Below, in pieces: positions 45,289-53,641 of a DNA stretch of 64,000 bases. Each line of letters opens with the position of its first letter. Position 1 is the stretch's first letter. Below the pieces are notes generated by a model. That model was not told where the DNA came from, did no database searches, and saw nothing but the letters and a program-made list of their open reading frames with translations. The stretch is from Polyangiaceae bacterium (lineage in GTDB: Bacteria > Myxococcota_A > Polyangia > Polyangiales > Polyangiaceae). A program made the position numbers and the translations under genes. Where the stretch lies: positions 124,001 through 188,000 of the forward strand of contig JACKEA010000006.1 of the NCBI GenBank assembly GCA_020633235.1, written 5' to 3'.

Positions 45289-45328
45289 TGGATGTTGGCT
45301 CGCCGCGGAAACGTCGCGCCGCGGACGT
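45289..45328 (+). repeat. Intergenic palindromic repeat, copy 9
   Basis: TGGATGTTGGCTCGCCGCGG then AAACGTCGCGCCGCGGACGT. The core is followed by ACGTCGCGCCGCGGACGT, a near palindrome. It fills the gap between the convergent genes ending at 45286 and 45330. Confidence 0.65.
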
Positions 45329-45329
45329 C

Positions 45330-46166
45330 TCACTTCCGCGCAGCCACGTCGATCACGCGCGGCGCACTGCGGTGGCCGGCGAGGTCCACCGCCACGATGG
45401 CCAGCTTCATCGGCCCTTCGTCGCGGGAGTCGAAGCTCCAGCCGTCGCACTCGAAGTAGCCGAAGCCGAGCAGCGGCGCGAGCTCGGGCTTGGCGTAGTA
45501 CTTCGCCTCTTGCATCCGTGCGAACCCGGACGCCGGAGCCCGGAAGTCGAAGGCCCCGTCCTTCTGGGCGCGCCACACCTCGTAGCGGACGGGACCCGCG
45601 TCCTTCGCCGGCTGGGCGTTCACGAACACCGGAGGTCCTTCGAGGTAAGGGTCGAGCGTCACGATTCCGGGCGCACGTTTCGGTCGTTCTGGCCGGTAGG
45701 CGGACACGGGACCCGTCCAGGTCGGCGGGTCGCTGTCCGGACCCGCGCCCACGCGGAACGTTCCGGCGAAGAGCTCGGCCTCGGGACCCAGAGCGTGGAT
45801 TTCGTAGCGCGAGCCCGGACGCAGGCTCTTCTGCGGCACCAGCTCGTACACGTCTCGTTCTTCGAACTTGCCGCGCTGCGCGCTCACCGTCACTCGGTCG
45901 ATCGCCTTGCCCACGACGGGCGCGCTCCGAAGCTCGAAGCTCAGAGCCGGCGCGCTGCACGGGCCGTCCGGTGTGCAGCCTCCGAGCGTTCGCCACGCCT
46001 CGTACTCGACGGTCACCCACAGGTGCGTGTTGGTCGGGGCACGCACCAGCGGCCCAGGGAATACCTCGAAGGCGTGCGGCTTGCCGCAGGTCATCGCTCG
46101 CACGCCCGGCGCGAGGGCAATGCCCGCCACTGCCGCTAGCTTCGCTGCCCACCTCACCGGTACCAT
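45330..46166 (-). CDS. Secreted protein of unknown function
   Basis: 278 residues from ATG 46166, starting with a signal peptide (MVPVRWAAKLAAVAGIALAP to GVRAM). The mature part is beta-rich with paired Cys (TLGGCTPDGPCS), repeated Pro/Arg-rich turns (GPVSAYRPERPKRAPGIVTL) and a carboxy-terminal region with fibronectin-III-like strands (PMKLAIVAVDLAGHRSAP). It could bind other exported molecules; no family is named. Its start is only 8 bp from the divergent lipoprotein start, so promoters must lie in the neighbour's coding region. Confidence 0.72.
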   Translation of the reverse strand: MVPVRWAAKLAAVAGIALAPGVRAMTCGKPHAFEVFPGPLVRAPTNTHLWVTVEYEAWRTLGGCTPDGPCSAPALSFELRSAPVVGKAIDRVTVSAQRGKFEERDVYELVPQKSLRPGSRYEIHALGPEAELFAGTFRVGAGPDSDPPTWTGPVSAYRPERPKRAPGIVTLDPYLEGPPVFVNAQPAKDAGPVRYEVWRAQKDGAFDFRAPASGFARMQEAKYYAKPELAPLLGFGYFECDGWSFDSRDEGPMKLAIVAVDLAGHRSAPRVIDVAARK

Positions 46167-46174
46167 CCAGCGTG

Positions 46175-46561
46175 ATGATACAACGGGGACTCCTGGCGCT
46201 GGTGCTGGTGTCGTGTGCCGCTCCTCCCGCGCCACGAGCGCCCACGGTGCAAGTGCCGAAAGGCGCTTCGCTGCCGCCGACCAAGGAACCGCAGCGGAGC
46301 CTGAGCCTGGAGCTGGTGAGCGAGGCCGGGGAGTACCTGGGCAAGGCTCCGAGGATCGAAGAGCGTTTTGCGACGTGCGGCACCCCGAGCGAAGGTTGGG
46401 CGCTCCTCCGCTGGGAAGAGCCAGGGAAGATCGAGGTCGTGGAGTCCGCGTCCCTGAGCTCGACCTTCCTCGGCTGCCTGCTGGAAGAGGCGCGTGCGGT
46501 GCCCGGCGCCGACCGCCCCACGTACCCGTCGAGCTACCTTTTGTACGTGCGCATTGGCTGA
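46175..46561 (+). CDS. Small putative lipoprotein
   Basis: 128 residues from ATG 46175 (second codon of the GTGATG pair). The signal/lipobox is MIQRGLLALVLVSCAAP, followed by a Pro/Ala linker. The body has two Cys (FATCGTPSEG, STFLGCLLEE) and a pattern of alternating strands. It resembles short lipoproteins that accompany TonB/AgmX-like modules in myxobacteria only in size and linker. No domain is recognised. The TerB-like gene follows 24 bp later and may be co-transcribed. Confidence 0.66.
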   Translation: MIQRGLLALVLVSCAAPPAPRAPTVQVPKGASLPPTKEPQRSLSLELVSEAGEYLGKAPRIEERFATCGTPSEGWALLRWEEPGKIEVVESASLSSTFLGCLLEEARAVPGADRPTYPSSYLLYVRIG

Positions 46562-46585
46562 GAAAGACGTGATACCCTCGCTCCC

Positions 46586-47041
46586 ATGTCGCTAGAGCTA
46601 CCGGCCGAGTCGTTCATCGCAATTGCTGCCGTGGGTTGGGCCGACGGTTGGATGCGCAAGGCGGAGGCCGAAGGGCTGATGCGCGCCGCGCAGGCGTGCG
46701 GTGTGGAGGGGGAAGCGCTGAGCCGCGTGGAAGAGGCAGTGAAGAGCGGCTCGAAGATCGCCGACGTGGACGTGAGCGCCATGAGCGGTTGGCAGCGGGC
46801 GCTCACGTACTCCATCGCGTGCTGGCTTGCGCGCTTGGACGGCGTGGTCAACTCCGAGGAGCTGGCGCACTTGAAGGAGCTCGGCGGCGTGCTGGATCTA
46901 CCGCAGCCCAAGCTCGACGCGGCCGGTTCCGCCGCCTTCGACATCGCCATGCTGCCCGGCGGTCATCGGCCCGAGAAGTTCGACTTCGACGCCCTCGCGG
47001 AGCGCTTGAAGGTGAAGCTGCCGTCCCTCGTGGGTAGCTGA
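46586..47041 (+). CDS. TerB-like helical protein
   Basis: 151 residues, all helical. The N-terminal FIAIAAVGWADGWMRKAEAE and the matching second half IACWLARLDGVVNSEELAHL repeat the DG-x(4)-E pattern of TerB/DjlA-type domains, where acidic residues can bind a metal ion. There is no signal peptide; the protein is cytoplasmic. TerB-like proteins often sit near membranes in stress responses, but no ter genes are nearby. It is followed by palindromic repeat copy 10 and a convergent gene. Confidence 0.78.
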   Translation: MSLELPAESFIAIAAVGWADGWMRKAEAEGLMRAAQACGVEGEALSRVEEAVKSGSKIADVDVSAMSGWQRALTYSIACWLARLDGVVNSEELAHLKELGGVLDLPQPKLDAAGSAAFDIAMLPGGHRPEKFDFDALAERLKVKLPSLVGS

Positions 47042-47050
47042 GACGATCCG

Positions 47051-47074
47051 TTCGGTTCCGCGGCGAACCAACAA
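47051..47074 (-). repeat. Intergenic palindromic repeat, copy 10
   Basis: TTCGGTTCCGCGGCGAACCA then ACAA. Reverse-complemented it is TTGTTGGTTCGCCGCGGAAC, the exact family core. It lies between convergent genes, 10 bases past the stop at 47041. A run of seven A follows. Confidence 0.65.
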
Positions 47075-47105
47075 AAAAACCACGAGAAGCCGACGGGGTC
47101 TGACC

Positions 47106-48794
47106 TCAGTCCGGTCCCCATCCCACGCGATGCCAGGGGCCGAGGCTGCAGCCGGTCTCCACGCAGCGGAAGAAGCCGCTCTTGGGCGCGCCGCCGGGGG
47201 GAGCCGGCACGTCGGTGAAGGTTTCGCCGCCATCGAGGGTCTCGCGCAGCTCTCCGGATTTCGAGATGAGCAGCGCCCGATCGTGGATGCTGGCCATGCG
47301 TCCTTCCAGCTGCTCGCCGGTGACGCTGTCGTCTGGGTGGATCTCGAGCACGCCGGGGGAATCACCGGCGATCAGGAAGCGCAGCGTGCCGTCGTGAATG
47401 CCGAGGGCGTCCCAGCGGATCCCCCCCTTGGCCCACTTGGGAAACCGGTTCGCGTCGATGCGGCGTACCTTCTTCTGTCCCGAGTCGGTTACGATCAGAT
47501 CGCCGTTTCCGTTCATCCAACCGAAGCGATACACGGCGCCGTTTTCCGCCGCGGTGCTCACGTTGAAGGGAACCTTGGACAAGAGCTTCTGCGGATCCGG
47601 CGGTGCGGGCACGTCGACCCAGGTGCCGTCGCTCTTGCGCAGGCAAGCGGCCCCGGGGACGTTCGAGCCGTCGCAACGCTTGGGCAGCGCGAGGGGTGCG
47701 CCGGAGGGCGGATCGCCGAAGTCTTGGGTGTAGGTGCCCTTGAAGCTCCGCTCCACGGTCGGCTTTTCCGTGGTCGACTCGATGCGCATCAAGGTCATGG
47801 CCGGGCCGTCGTTGCAGCCGATGAACGCCGGCGTCCCTCCGCGGATCGGAAAGCAGTTCTCGTGTCCGGCAAACGCACCTTGGATCGTGTTCGTGATCGC
47901 TCCGGTGCGTCCATCGAGCACCAGTAGGTCTTCGCCCTTCACGGCCAAAGCCGTTTCGGCGTCCATGGCGGTGACCAACGGGTCGAGCAGACGCTCCGCT
48001 GCCGACGGTTCGGGCGGCGGCCGCGAGAAGTCCGGCCACGGCTCCTGGAACGCATCCACGTTGTCGCTCACCGTCATGCCGGGCTCGTTCGGACGCGGCA
48101 CCAAATGTCCGTCGGCGTCCAGACGTTCGCTCCCGCCTTTGGAGCTGACGACGATGCCCTTGCCGTCGTAGCCGAGGTACTGCACGCCGCTGGCCGGGCT
48201 CTTCTTGAATGGCTGGCCATGGGCCGTCGAAACGTACAAATCGCCGGTTTTGCTCACGGCGGCGACGACGCCTTTGGGCGTGCCGAACAGCATGACCATG
48301 TCCTTCACCGGAGGCGCGATCTTTTCTCCGTTGGGCAGTGCATACAGAGCGCCTTCCACGAAGACCTGACTGCGGCCCACGCCGATGCGCGCTTCGCTGC
48401 TCGCGCGCCGGGTGATCAGACGAGGTGCGGCTTCGAAGGCGGAAGCGAAGTACACGTGGCTGTCACTCGTGAACAGCACACCGCCTCCCAAGAGCTCGGG
48501 TACGCGTACGGGGCGCCCCAGGCCGGGTAGCGGCTTTTCATCCAGCACCGTGGCCTCGCCGTCGCTGATCAGAATGCGCCGACCGGCGACGACGGCGGCT
48601 TGCTTGCCGTTGTCGAAGTGCCGGAAGATGTCTCCCGGCACCCAGCGGGAGAGCTTCTGGGGTGGCAGCGAGGGCGCTGGGACGTCGGGGGCGGAGGTCG
48701 GCGTGGCGCTGGGGATGGGCGTCGCGGGGGCTGGGGGCGGCGCGCCGCCGCAGCCGCTGAGCAGGGTCGCGCCAAGCAGAGCTCGGAACTTCAT
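47106..48794 (-). CDS. Beta-propeller-like lipoprotein
   Basis: 562 residues from ATG 48794. Signal and lipobox are in MKFRALLGATLLSGC, followed by a Pro/Ala/Ser linker. The body has repeated short strands and WD/YVTN-like turns (VYFASAFEAAPRLITRRASS, GDLYVSTAHGQPFKKS, EDLLVLDGRTGAITNTIQGA, GDLIVTDSGQKKVRRIDANR, GVLEIHPDD), suggesting a seven- or eight-bladed propeller outside the membrane. Three Cys pairs are likely disulfides. The ATG overlaps the stop of the hybrid kinase (ATGA), so translation is coupled. It may feed a periplasmic signal to the kinase, though the kinase has no membrane helix (inference). Confidence 0.8.
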   Translation of the reverse strand: MKFRALLGATLLSGCGGAPPPAPATPIPSATPTSAPDVPAPSLPPQKLSRWVPGDIFRHFDNGKQAAVVAGRRILISDGEATVLDEKPLPGLGRPVRVPELLGGGVLFTSDSHVYFASAFEAAPRLITRRASSEARIGVGRSQVFVEGALYALPNGEKIAPPVKDMVMLFGTPKGVVAAVSKTGDLYVSTAHGQPFKKSPASGVQYLGYDGKGIVVSSKGGSERLDADGHLVPRPNEPGMTVSDNVDAFQEPWPDFSRPPPEPSAAERLLDPLVTAMDAETALAVKGEDLLVLDGRTGAITNTIQGAFAGHENCFPIRGGTPAFIGCNDGPAMTLMRIESTTEKPTVERSFKGTYTQDFGDPPSGAPLALPKRCDGSNVPGAACLRKSDGTWVDVPAPPDPQKLLSKVPFNVSTAAENGAVYRFGWMNGNGDLIVTDSGQKKVRRIDANRFPKWAKGGIRWDALGIHDGTLRFLIAGDSPGVLEIHPDDSVTGEQLEGRMASIHDRALLISKSGELRETLDGGETFTDVPAPPGGAPKSGFFRCVETGCSLGPWHRVGWGPD

Positions 48795-50653
48795 TCCACG
48801 GATGCTACCCCCGCGGAGCGCGCTTCTTCCACGGCGCGAACGAGCTGCGACGGGTGGAAGGGCTTTTGCAGCAATCGCGCGCCGGGCGGCAGCTCCACCT
48901 CCGCGCCGGAGTAGCCGGACATGTAGACGAAGGCGACGTCGATGCGCTCCTGGATCTCCTGTGCCAGCTCCGGCCCCGACATTCCAGGCAAGATCACGTC
49001 GCACACCACGACGTGAGGCCGTCTGCCGGCGTCGATCTCGGCCAAGGCGACCTCGGGCCCGGCGGCTTGCACCACTCGGCAGCCCGAGCGCTCCAGCATC
49101 CGACACAGGACCTTGCGAATGATGGGGTCGTCTTCCACCAACAGCACCATGAGGTCCTCGCTCGAAGGAGCCTCGTGCACCGGCTCGCTGCGATCCCGCG
49201 TCACGGGCTGCGTGGTGGCTCGCAGCAGAACCGAGACCGTGGTGCCCTGTCCTTGCTTCGACTGGATGCGGACATGCCCGCCATAGGCGGTGACGATGGA
49301 GCTCACCGTTGCCAGCCCGAGCCCGGTGCCGCGATCCCCCTTGGTAGTGAAGAAGGGCTCGAGAGCGCGGCGTTGGATCTCTTCCGGCATGCCGACGCCC
49401 GCGTCGATCACCGACACGCTGACCCAGTCGAGCTTCTCGTACACGACGAGCTCGCTCGCGATGCGGATTTCGCCTCCACGCGGCATCGCGTCCCGCGCGT
49501 TGACCACCAGGTTCAGGAGTATCTGCTCGAGGTGAGTGGGATCCACCTCGATGCGACAGTCCTTGCCGAGCTCGGTGCCGAGCTGCCAGCGCTCACCGAG
49601 AAGACGCGACAAGAGCGGAGCGAGCTCGGAAATGGCACGCGCCACGTCCACCACGCGCGGCTCGGCGCTCTGGTGCTTGCTGATCGCAAGGAGCCGGCGG
49701 GTGAGCGCGGCGGCGCGCTCTGCGGCGTTCAAGATTTGTCGCAGGTCCTCGGCCACGCTTTCCGTGGGCGCAACGCTGTCTCGGGCCATGCTCGCGTAGC
49801 CCATGATGGCGCCGAGGAGGTTGTTGAAGTCGTGGGCGATGCCTCCCGCCATGGAGCCCACGGCCTCCACCTTCTGAGCCTGAATCAGCTGTTTCTGAAG
49901 CGCCTGGCGCTCGCTGCGATCGACCAGCATGGTCAGGGCGCCGACGATCTTGCCGTGGCCGTCGCGAATGGGCGCCCGCGACAGCGAAACCTCCACCAGG
50001 TTGCCGTCCTTGTGAAGGCGCTGTGCCTTTCGTCCCGAGAACGTCACACCGGACTGAATACGCTGGAGGAATCCGGGACGTTCGCTCTCCGACATGGGCG
50101 CGGGCTTGCCGACGATCTCGCCTTGCGACCAGCCCAAGAGCTTCTCCGCCGCCGGGTTCCAGAGCGTGACCACGCCATCGAGGTTCACGGAGTAGATGGC
50201 GATGGGAGACGCCAGCACCACGTCCTCGAAGGCACGGCGCTCGGCTTCGCGCTCGGTCACGTCCCTCAAGATTGCGAGATGGCGACCGGGTAGCACGTTG
50301 GCAGTGGCCTTGTACTCCAGGAGGGCGGTGCTTCCGTTCGGACGTCGAAGCCCCACGAGGTCGCTCTGCGCGCCGTCGTTCATGAACGCGGACCAACGCT
50401 CCGGCACGTCGTAGTCTGGTAGCGTGAAGTCGGAGATCTTCCGGCTCAACAGCTCTTGCCGCGTCACGCCGAAGATGCGACACGCGGCGGGGTTCGCCTC
50501 CAGGTAGCGTCCCTCGTCGTCGGCCAGCAGGATTGCGTCGCGCGCCCCTTCGAAGATGGCGCGTAACAAGAGCTCTGCGTCGGACTTGCGCAAAAGCTCC
50601 GCCCGGCATCGGGCGAGCTCCTCACGCAGGCGGCTGAGTTCCTCCCCGCTCAC
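48791..50653 (-). CDS. Cytoplasmic PAS-PAS hybrid histidine kinase with receiver domain
   Basis: 620 residues from GTG 50653 with a GGAAGG ribosome site. A short coiled coil (1-25) precedes two PAS domains at about 28-137 (EGARDAILLADDEGRYLEAN) and 142-252 (SPIAIYSVNLDGVVTLWNPA). The histidine kinase core has the H-box GIAHDFNNLL (His274), N-box ILLNLVVNARDAM (Asn385), ATP motifs VIDAGVGMP and GTGLGLATVSSIV. The receiver (about 502-620) has the acidic pair VEDD, phospho-acceptor Asp552 in VVCDVILPGMSG and Lys in LLQKPF. No membrane segment is present, so it senses intracellular or partner-mediated cues. It lies 9 bp after the DNRLRE gene and overlaps the propeller lipoprotein by 4 bases. Confidence 0.95.
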   Translation of the reverse strand: MSGEELSRLREELARCRAELLRKSDAELLLRAIFEGARDAILLADDEGRYLEANPAACRIFGVTRQELLSRKISDFTLPDYDVPERWSAFMNDGAQSDLVGLRRPNGSTALLEYKATANVLPGRHLAILRDVTEREAERRAFEDVVLASPIAIYSVNLDGVVTLWNPAAEKLLGWSQGEIVGKPAPMSESERPGFLQRIQSGVTFSGRKAQRLHKDGNLVEVSLSRAPIRDGHGKIVGALTMLVDRSERQALQKQLIQAQKVEAVGSMAGGIAHDFNNLLGAIMGYASMARDSVAPTESVAEDLRQILNAAERAAALTRRLLAISKHQSAEPRVVDVARAISELAPLLSRLLGERWQLGTELGKDCRIEVDPTHLEQILLNLVVNARDAMPRGGEIRIASELVVYEKLDWVSVSVIDAGVGMPEEIQRRALEPFFTTKGDRGTGLGLATVSSIVTAYGGHVRIQSKQGQGTTVSVLLRATTQPVTRDRSEPVHEAPSSEDLMVLLVEDDPIIRKVLCRMLERSGCRVVQAAGPEVALAEIDAGRRPHVVVCDVILPGMSGPELAQEIQERIDVAFVYMSGYSGAEVELPPGARLLQKPFHPSQLVRAVEEARSAGVASVE

Positions 50654-50662
50654 CCTTCCAGC

Positions 50663-52075
50663 CTACGCTTCGTCAGCGCGGCGGAAAAGAGAGCCGTACC
50701 GTCTCGAAACGAGGCACATACCAAGCAGAACTGCCGCGAACCATCTCGAAGAGCGCTGGCGAGATGCAGTGCGACAGCCGCATCCGGAGTCGTCCCCAGG
50801 GGACGCCGAGCCTTTGGCGAATCCGCCACCACCCCCGCCGCCATCTTGTGTGGGAATGGCTCCGCCATCGTCCCACCCCGCATCACTTCCACCTGCTCCG
50901 GCGGTCGCGACGGACTCGATCACGAGCTCCGGATGGGCGTTGGGAGATTCCTTGGAGTTGTAGCCGGAGCCGTCCACGTCCTTCGACGTGATGGCGAAAG
51001 AAACCAGGCCGTCGTGCTGCACGGCGGAGGTCACGTCGAAGGCGTAGACGCCGCCGACTGCCACCGCGCCGAGGCTGTCCAGAACGGCGGTTTCCACGGC
51101 GGGACGGTTGTCGTGGGAGAGCGTGGATTCCTGCCAGCTGTCGTCGAGCACCCGGTGGATGTCCCCACCACCGCCGGCGTTGAATGCCTCCAGGAACAGC
51201 TTGGCGCTCTTCACCTGCTGAACGCCCTGAACGTCGAAGCGCAAGAAGATGGTTCGGCCGTCGCCGCCTGCCCGAAGCTCGGGGTCGCTGCCGTGGGTGG
51301 CGCTGGGCGCCGCGGGCTCGCTCCAGGTGTCCGCCACCGGCTCGAAGGAGAGGCTCTGGGGGGCGCCGGCGCTGCCGCCGCTGCCGGCGTCGGCGACCGG
51401 CGTCGCGGTGCCGCTCACCTGCAGGTTCTTGTAGATGACGTCCTTCTGCGGGCCGTAGGTCCCCGGCGGTGCGTTGTCCGTGCCGATGAACACGTAGCGC
51501 AACCGCAGCGGCGTGCCGTGGTTGTGGGTCACCAGGGGCTGGCCGTCGAGGTAGGTGCTGACGTCACCGTTCAGCGACCACTTCACCTCGATGGTGTAGG
51601 TCTGGCTCGGGTCGATGAACCCCAGGGGTTTCATGACGCGCGTCTCGTCGCGGCCGGCCGGAGGTGGGTCGAAACCCGCGGTGCTGGACAGGAACTTGAA
51701 CAGGTTGTCGTAGCTGGCTCCCGTGCGGATGTTCCAGAACGCGCCCTTGGGCACGTCGGCGTCGGACTGGTGTGGCGAGCCATGGGCCGCCTCGTACATG
51801 TTGATGATGTGCTGCTTGTCGAACTGGTGCTGGGCGCTGTCGCTGTTCGGGTTCCAGTTGGTCACCTGCACCGAAAGGGCGCCTTCGGTGAGCACCTTGC
51901 CCAGGTCCCACTGGATCTGCTGTCCCGCTTGCCACCCACCACCGCTGACGAACTGGCCGCCGCTCTGGGAGCCGGACGTGGATCCGTTCAGCGGGTCGTC
52001 CAACACCACCTGGGCCGCGGCGGTGTTCGAGACGCACACCACCGCGACGAGAGCCCCGAGTCCGAGCCGACGCAT
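50663..52075 (-). CDS. Secreted DNRLRE (CBM96-like) protein with MYXO-CTERM-like tail
   Basis: 470 residues from ATG 52075 with a signal peptide MRRLGLGALVAVVCVSNTAA then AQ. The N-terminal part (about 25-225) has a concanavalin-like lectin/glucanase pattern (VLDDPLNGSTSGSQSGGQFV, YTIEVKWSLNGDVSTYLDGQ). About 250-410 is a DNRLRE/CBM96 domain (EPVADTWSEPAAPSA, TIFLRFDVQG, AKLFLEAFNAGG, VYAFDVTSAVQ). It ends with a Gly/Asp linker, SGCGCRT, a hydrophobic helix and SRRYG, matching MYXO-CTERM. It is likely a surface carbohydrate-binding protein. It heads a three-gene minus-strand operon with the hybrid kinase and the propeller lipoprotein. Confidence 0.86.
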   Translation of the reverse strand: MRRLGLGALVAVVCVSNTAAAQVVLDDPLNGSTSGSQSGGQFVSGGGWQAGQQIQWDLGKVLTEGALSVQVTNWNPNSDSAQHQFDKQHIINMYEAAHGSPHQSDADVPKGAFWNIRTGASYDNLFKFLSSTAGFDPPPAGRDETRVMKPLGFIDPSQTYTIEVKWSLNGDVSTYLDGQPLVTHNHGTPLRLRYVFIGTDNAPPGTYGPQKDVIYKNLQVSGTATPVADAGSGGSAGAPQSLSFEPVADTWSEPAAPSATHGSDPELRAGGDGRTIFLRFDVQGVQQVKSAKLFLEAFNAGGGGDIHRVLDDSWQESTLSHDNRPAVETAVLDSLGAVAVGGVYAFDVTSAVQHDGLVSFAITSKDVDGSGYNSKESPNAHPELVIESVATAGAGGSDAGWDDGGAIPTQDGGGGGGGFAKGSASPGDDSGCGCRTASRQRSSRWFAAVLLGMCLVSRRYGSLFRRADEA

Positions 52076-52127
52076 TTTGCGATCATACGCCCACCGGGAG
52101 AGGCGAGCATCCGGTAGTCTTTGGCTC

Positions 52128-52763
52128 ATGAGGCGGGTGCTGATCGGGTTGTGCGTGGCAGCCGTGGTGCTGCTCGTCGTGGGGTTCGTGTTTCGGAGTC
52201 GGACCGCGACGCCGCCCGCGGTTGTGGAGCACGCGGAGCGAGCGAGCCAGGGAGACCAGCCGCTGTTCGCGCAGCGCAAGGGGCCGCCCACGGCACAGGT
52301 ACTGGCCACCGCGCCGGAGCGAACCGTGCGGGACAAGAAGCGCCGGGACGAGCTGCGCGCGAGGATCTACCGTGCTTTCGGGCAAGCGCTCCCGGTGGAA
52401 GGAGATGCCGCGACGGGTATCGCGCCGAACCAACCCAAGCTCGGCAAGAAGTACGTCCAGAACCGGATCCGGGACGACTTCGTGCCCCTCGCCAAGGAGT
52501 GTTACGAGGCGGCGCTGGAGCGGAGCCCGGAGCTTTCGGGAACCATGGTGCTGGAGCTCACCATCGTGGGGGACCAGAGCGTGGGCGGCGTGGTGGACAG
52601 CGTGCGCCTGGCCGAGGAAAGCACCCTGGCGGACCCGGAGCTCAGCGAGTGCATGCGCCAGTCCATGATGAGCATGAGCTTCGTGCCCCCAGAGACGGGC
52701 GGCGTGACCACCGTGCGCTACCCGTTCGTGATGAACCAGAGCGACGCGGGCACTCAGGGGTAG
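52128..52763 (+). CDS. AgmX/PglI C-terminal domain protein, paralogue 2
   Basis: 211 residues from ATG 52128. One N-terminal membrane helix (VLIGLCVAAVVLLVVGFVF) is followed by an about 75-residue linker and a C-terminal AgmX/PglI domain: YVQNRIRDDFVPLAKECYEA, GTMVLELTIVGDQSVGGVVD, ELSECMRQSMMSMSFVPP, TTVRYPFVM. This domain is TonB-like and probably acts in the periplasm. It is much shorter than the other AgmX-like protein at 33979. It is divergent from the DNRLRE protein (52-bp gap); its last 10 bp overlap the convergent PhnD-like gene. Confidence 0.85.
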   Translation: MRRVLIGLCVAAVVLLVVGFVFRSRTATPPAVVEHAERASQGDQPLFAQRKGPPTAQVLATAPERTVRDKKRRDELRARIYRAFGQALPVEGDAATGIAPNQPKLGKKYVQNRIRDDFVPLAKECYEAALERSPELSGTMVLELTIVGDQSVGGVVDSVRLAEESTLADPELSECMRQSMMSMSFVPPETGGVTTVRYPFVMNQSDAGTQG

Positions 52764-53590
52764 ATCGAGCGGCGGGTGAGGCGTCGGGCCTCTTCGCACA
52801 GGCGTGACAGCGCCAGCGCGTGAGCGCGCCCGGGGGCCACGTAGGCGTGAGCACCGAGGGCCTTGCGCAGTACGTTCTTGCTTTCCACGTCCAGATCCAA
52901 AAAGCCGCGTTCGAGCTGACTTCGGAGCTCCGGATCGAGGCGCGCGCTGGTGCAAATGCAGTCCGAGGGCACGCTCCCGGCGTTGACGATCACGTCCACC
53001 TCCGCGGCGTTGGCCTGGGCCAGCTCTTGCCATCCGGACTCCACGGCGGCACCGGCACCGCCCGAGAGGCGAGCGAAGGTGGCGCCGGCATCGGTCTCGC
53101 GACGAAGCACTGCCCGCGCGACCGCGTCGTGGGTGCCGAGGAAGCTCTGGCGGCCGAACAGGTTCTCCGGTGACAGGCCGTTGTCTCGGAGCCAGATGCA
53201 GGGAACCACGTAGCCGGAGGCGCTGCGTGCATCCACCCAGGCGACGTGCTTGTCCCGCAGATCTTGAACGCCGCGGATCCCCGAGTCCCGGCGCGCGAAG
53301 AGCACCGAGCGATAGGTAGCGGCGTTGTCTCGCTGGGAGAGCACCAACACGCGCGCCGAAGCGTCTTCCACGAGCTCGGCGGCGACGAGAGGCGGAGCCC
53401 ACACCATCTCCACCGTCCCCTGACGAACGTTTCGGGCCAGGTCCGAGTAGGAAGGCGCGACTTGCGGATACACGATGACGCCCACGCGCCGGCTGAGCAC
53501 CTCGCAGGCGTTCTTGAGCCAAGAGCGCCGCGCCGGATCCAACGTCACGACGCTGAACGCGACCGTTCCCTTCGCTGCTCGCCGCTGCAC
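52754..53590 (-). CDS. Orphan PhnD-like substrate-binding domain protein, paralogue 2
   Basis: 278 residues from GTG 53590, which has an excellent AGGAGAGGGG ribosome site. Its sequence aligns along its whole length with the protein at 14187-15005: VIVYPQVAPSYSDLARNVRQ, VEMVWAPPLVAAE, VAWVDARSASGYVVPCIWLR, FGRQSFLGTHDAVARAVL, DAGATFARL and SVPSDCICTSARLD. This is the PhnD/phosphonate-binding fold, yet there is no signal peptide, permease or ATPase. The N-terminus (MQRRAAKGTVAFSVVTLDPA) shows a cytoplasmic protein. It faces a lipoprotein gene at 53642. A cytoplasmic small-molecule sensor role is inferred. Confidence 0.83.
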   Translation of the reverse strand: MQRRAAKGTVAFSVVTLDPARRSWLKNACEVLSRRVGVIVYPQVAPSYSDLARNVRQGTVEMVWAPPLVAAELVEDASARVLVLSQRDNAATYRSVLFARRDSGIRGVQDLRDKHVAWVDARSASGYVVPCIWLRDNGLSPENLFGRQSFLGTHDAVARAVLRRETDAGATFARLSGGAGAAVESGWQELAQANAAEVDVIVNAGSVPSDCICTSARLDPELRSQLERGFLDLDVESKNVLRKALGAHAYVAPGRAHALALSRLCEEARRLTRRSIYP

Positions 53591-53641
53591 TGCTTCCCCT
53601 CTCCTCGACCCGCGAGTGTACCAGATGGTATGTCGCGATAG

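Noticed and set aside
46586..47041. Tellurite-resistance operon from the TerB-like gene
   Set aside because: No terA/C/D/E genes; the TerB match is only a domain-level pattern.
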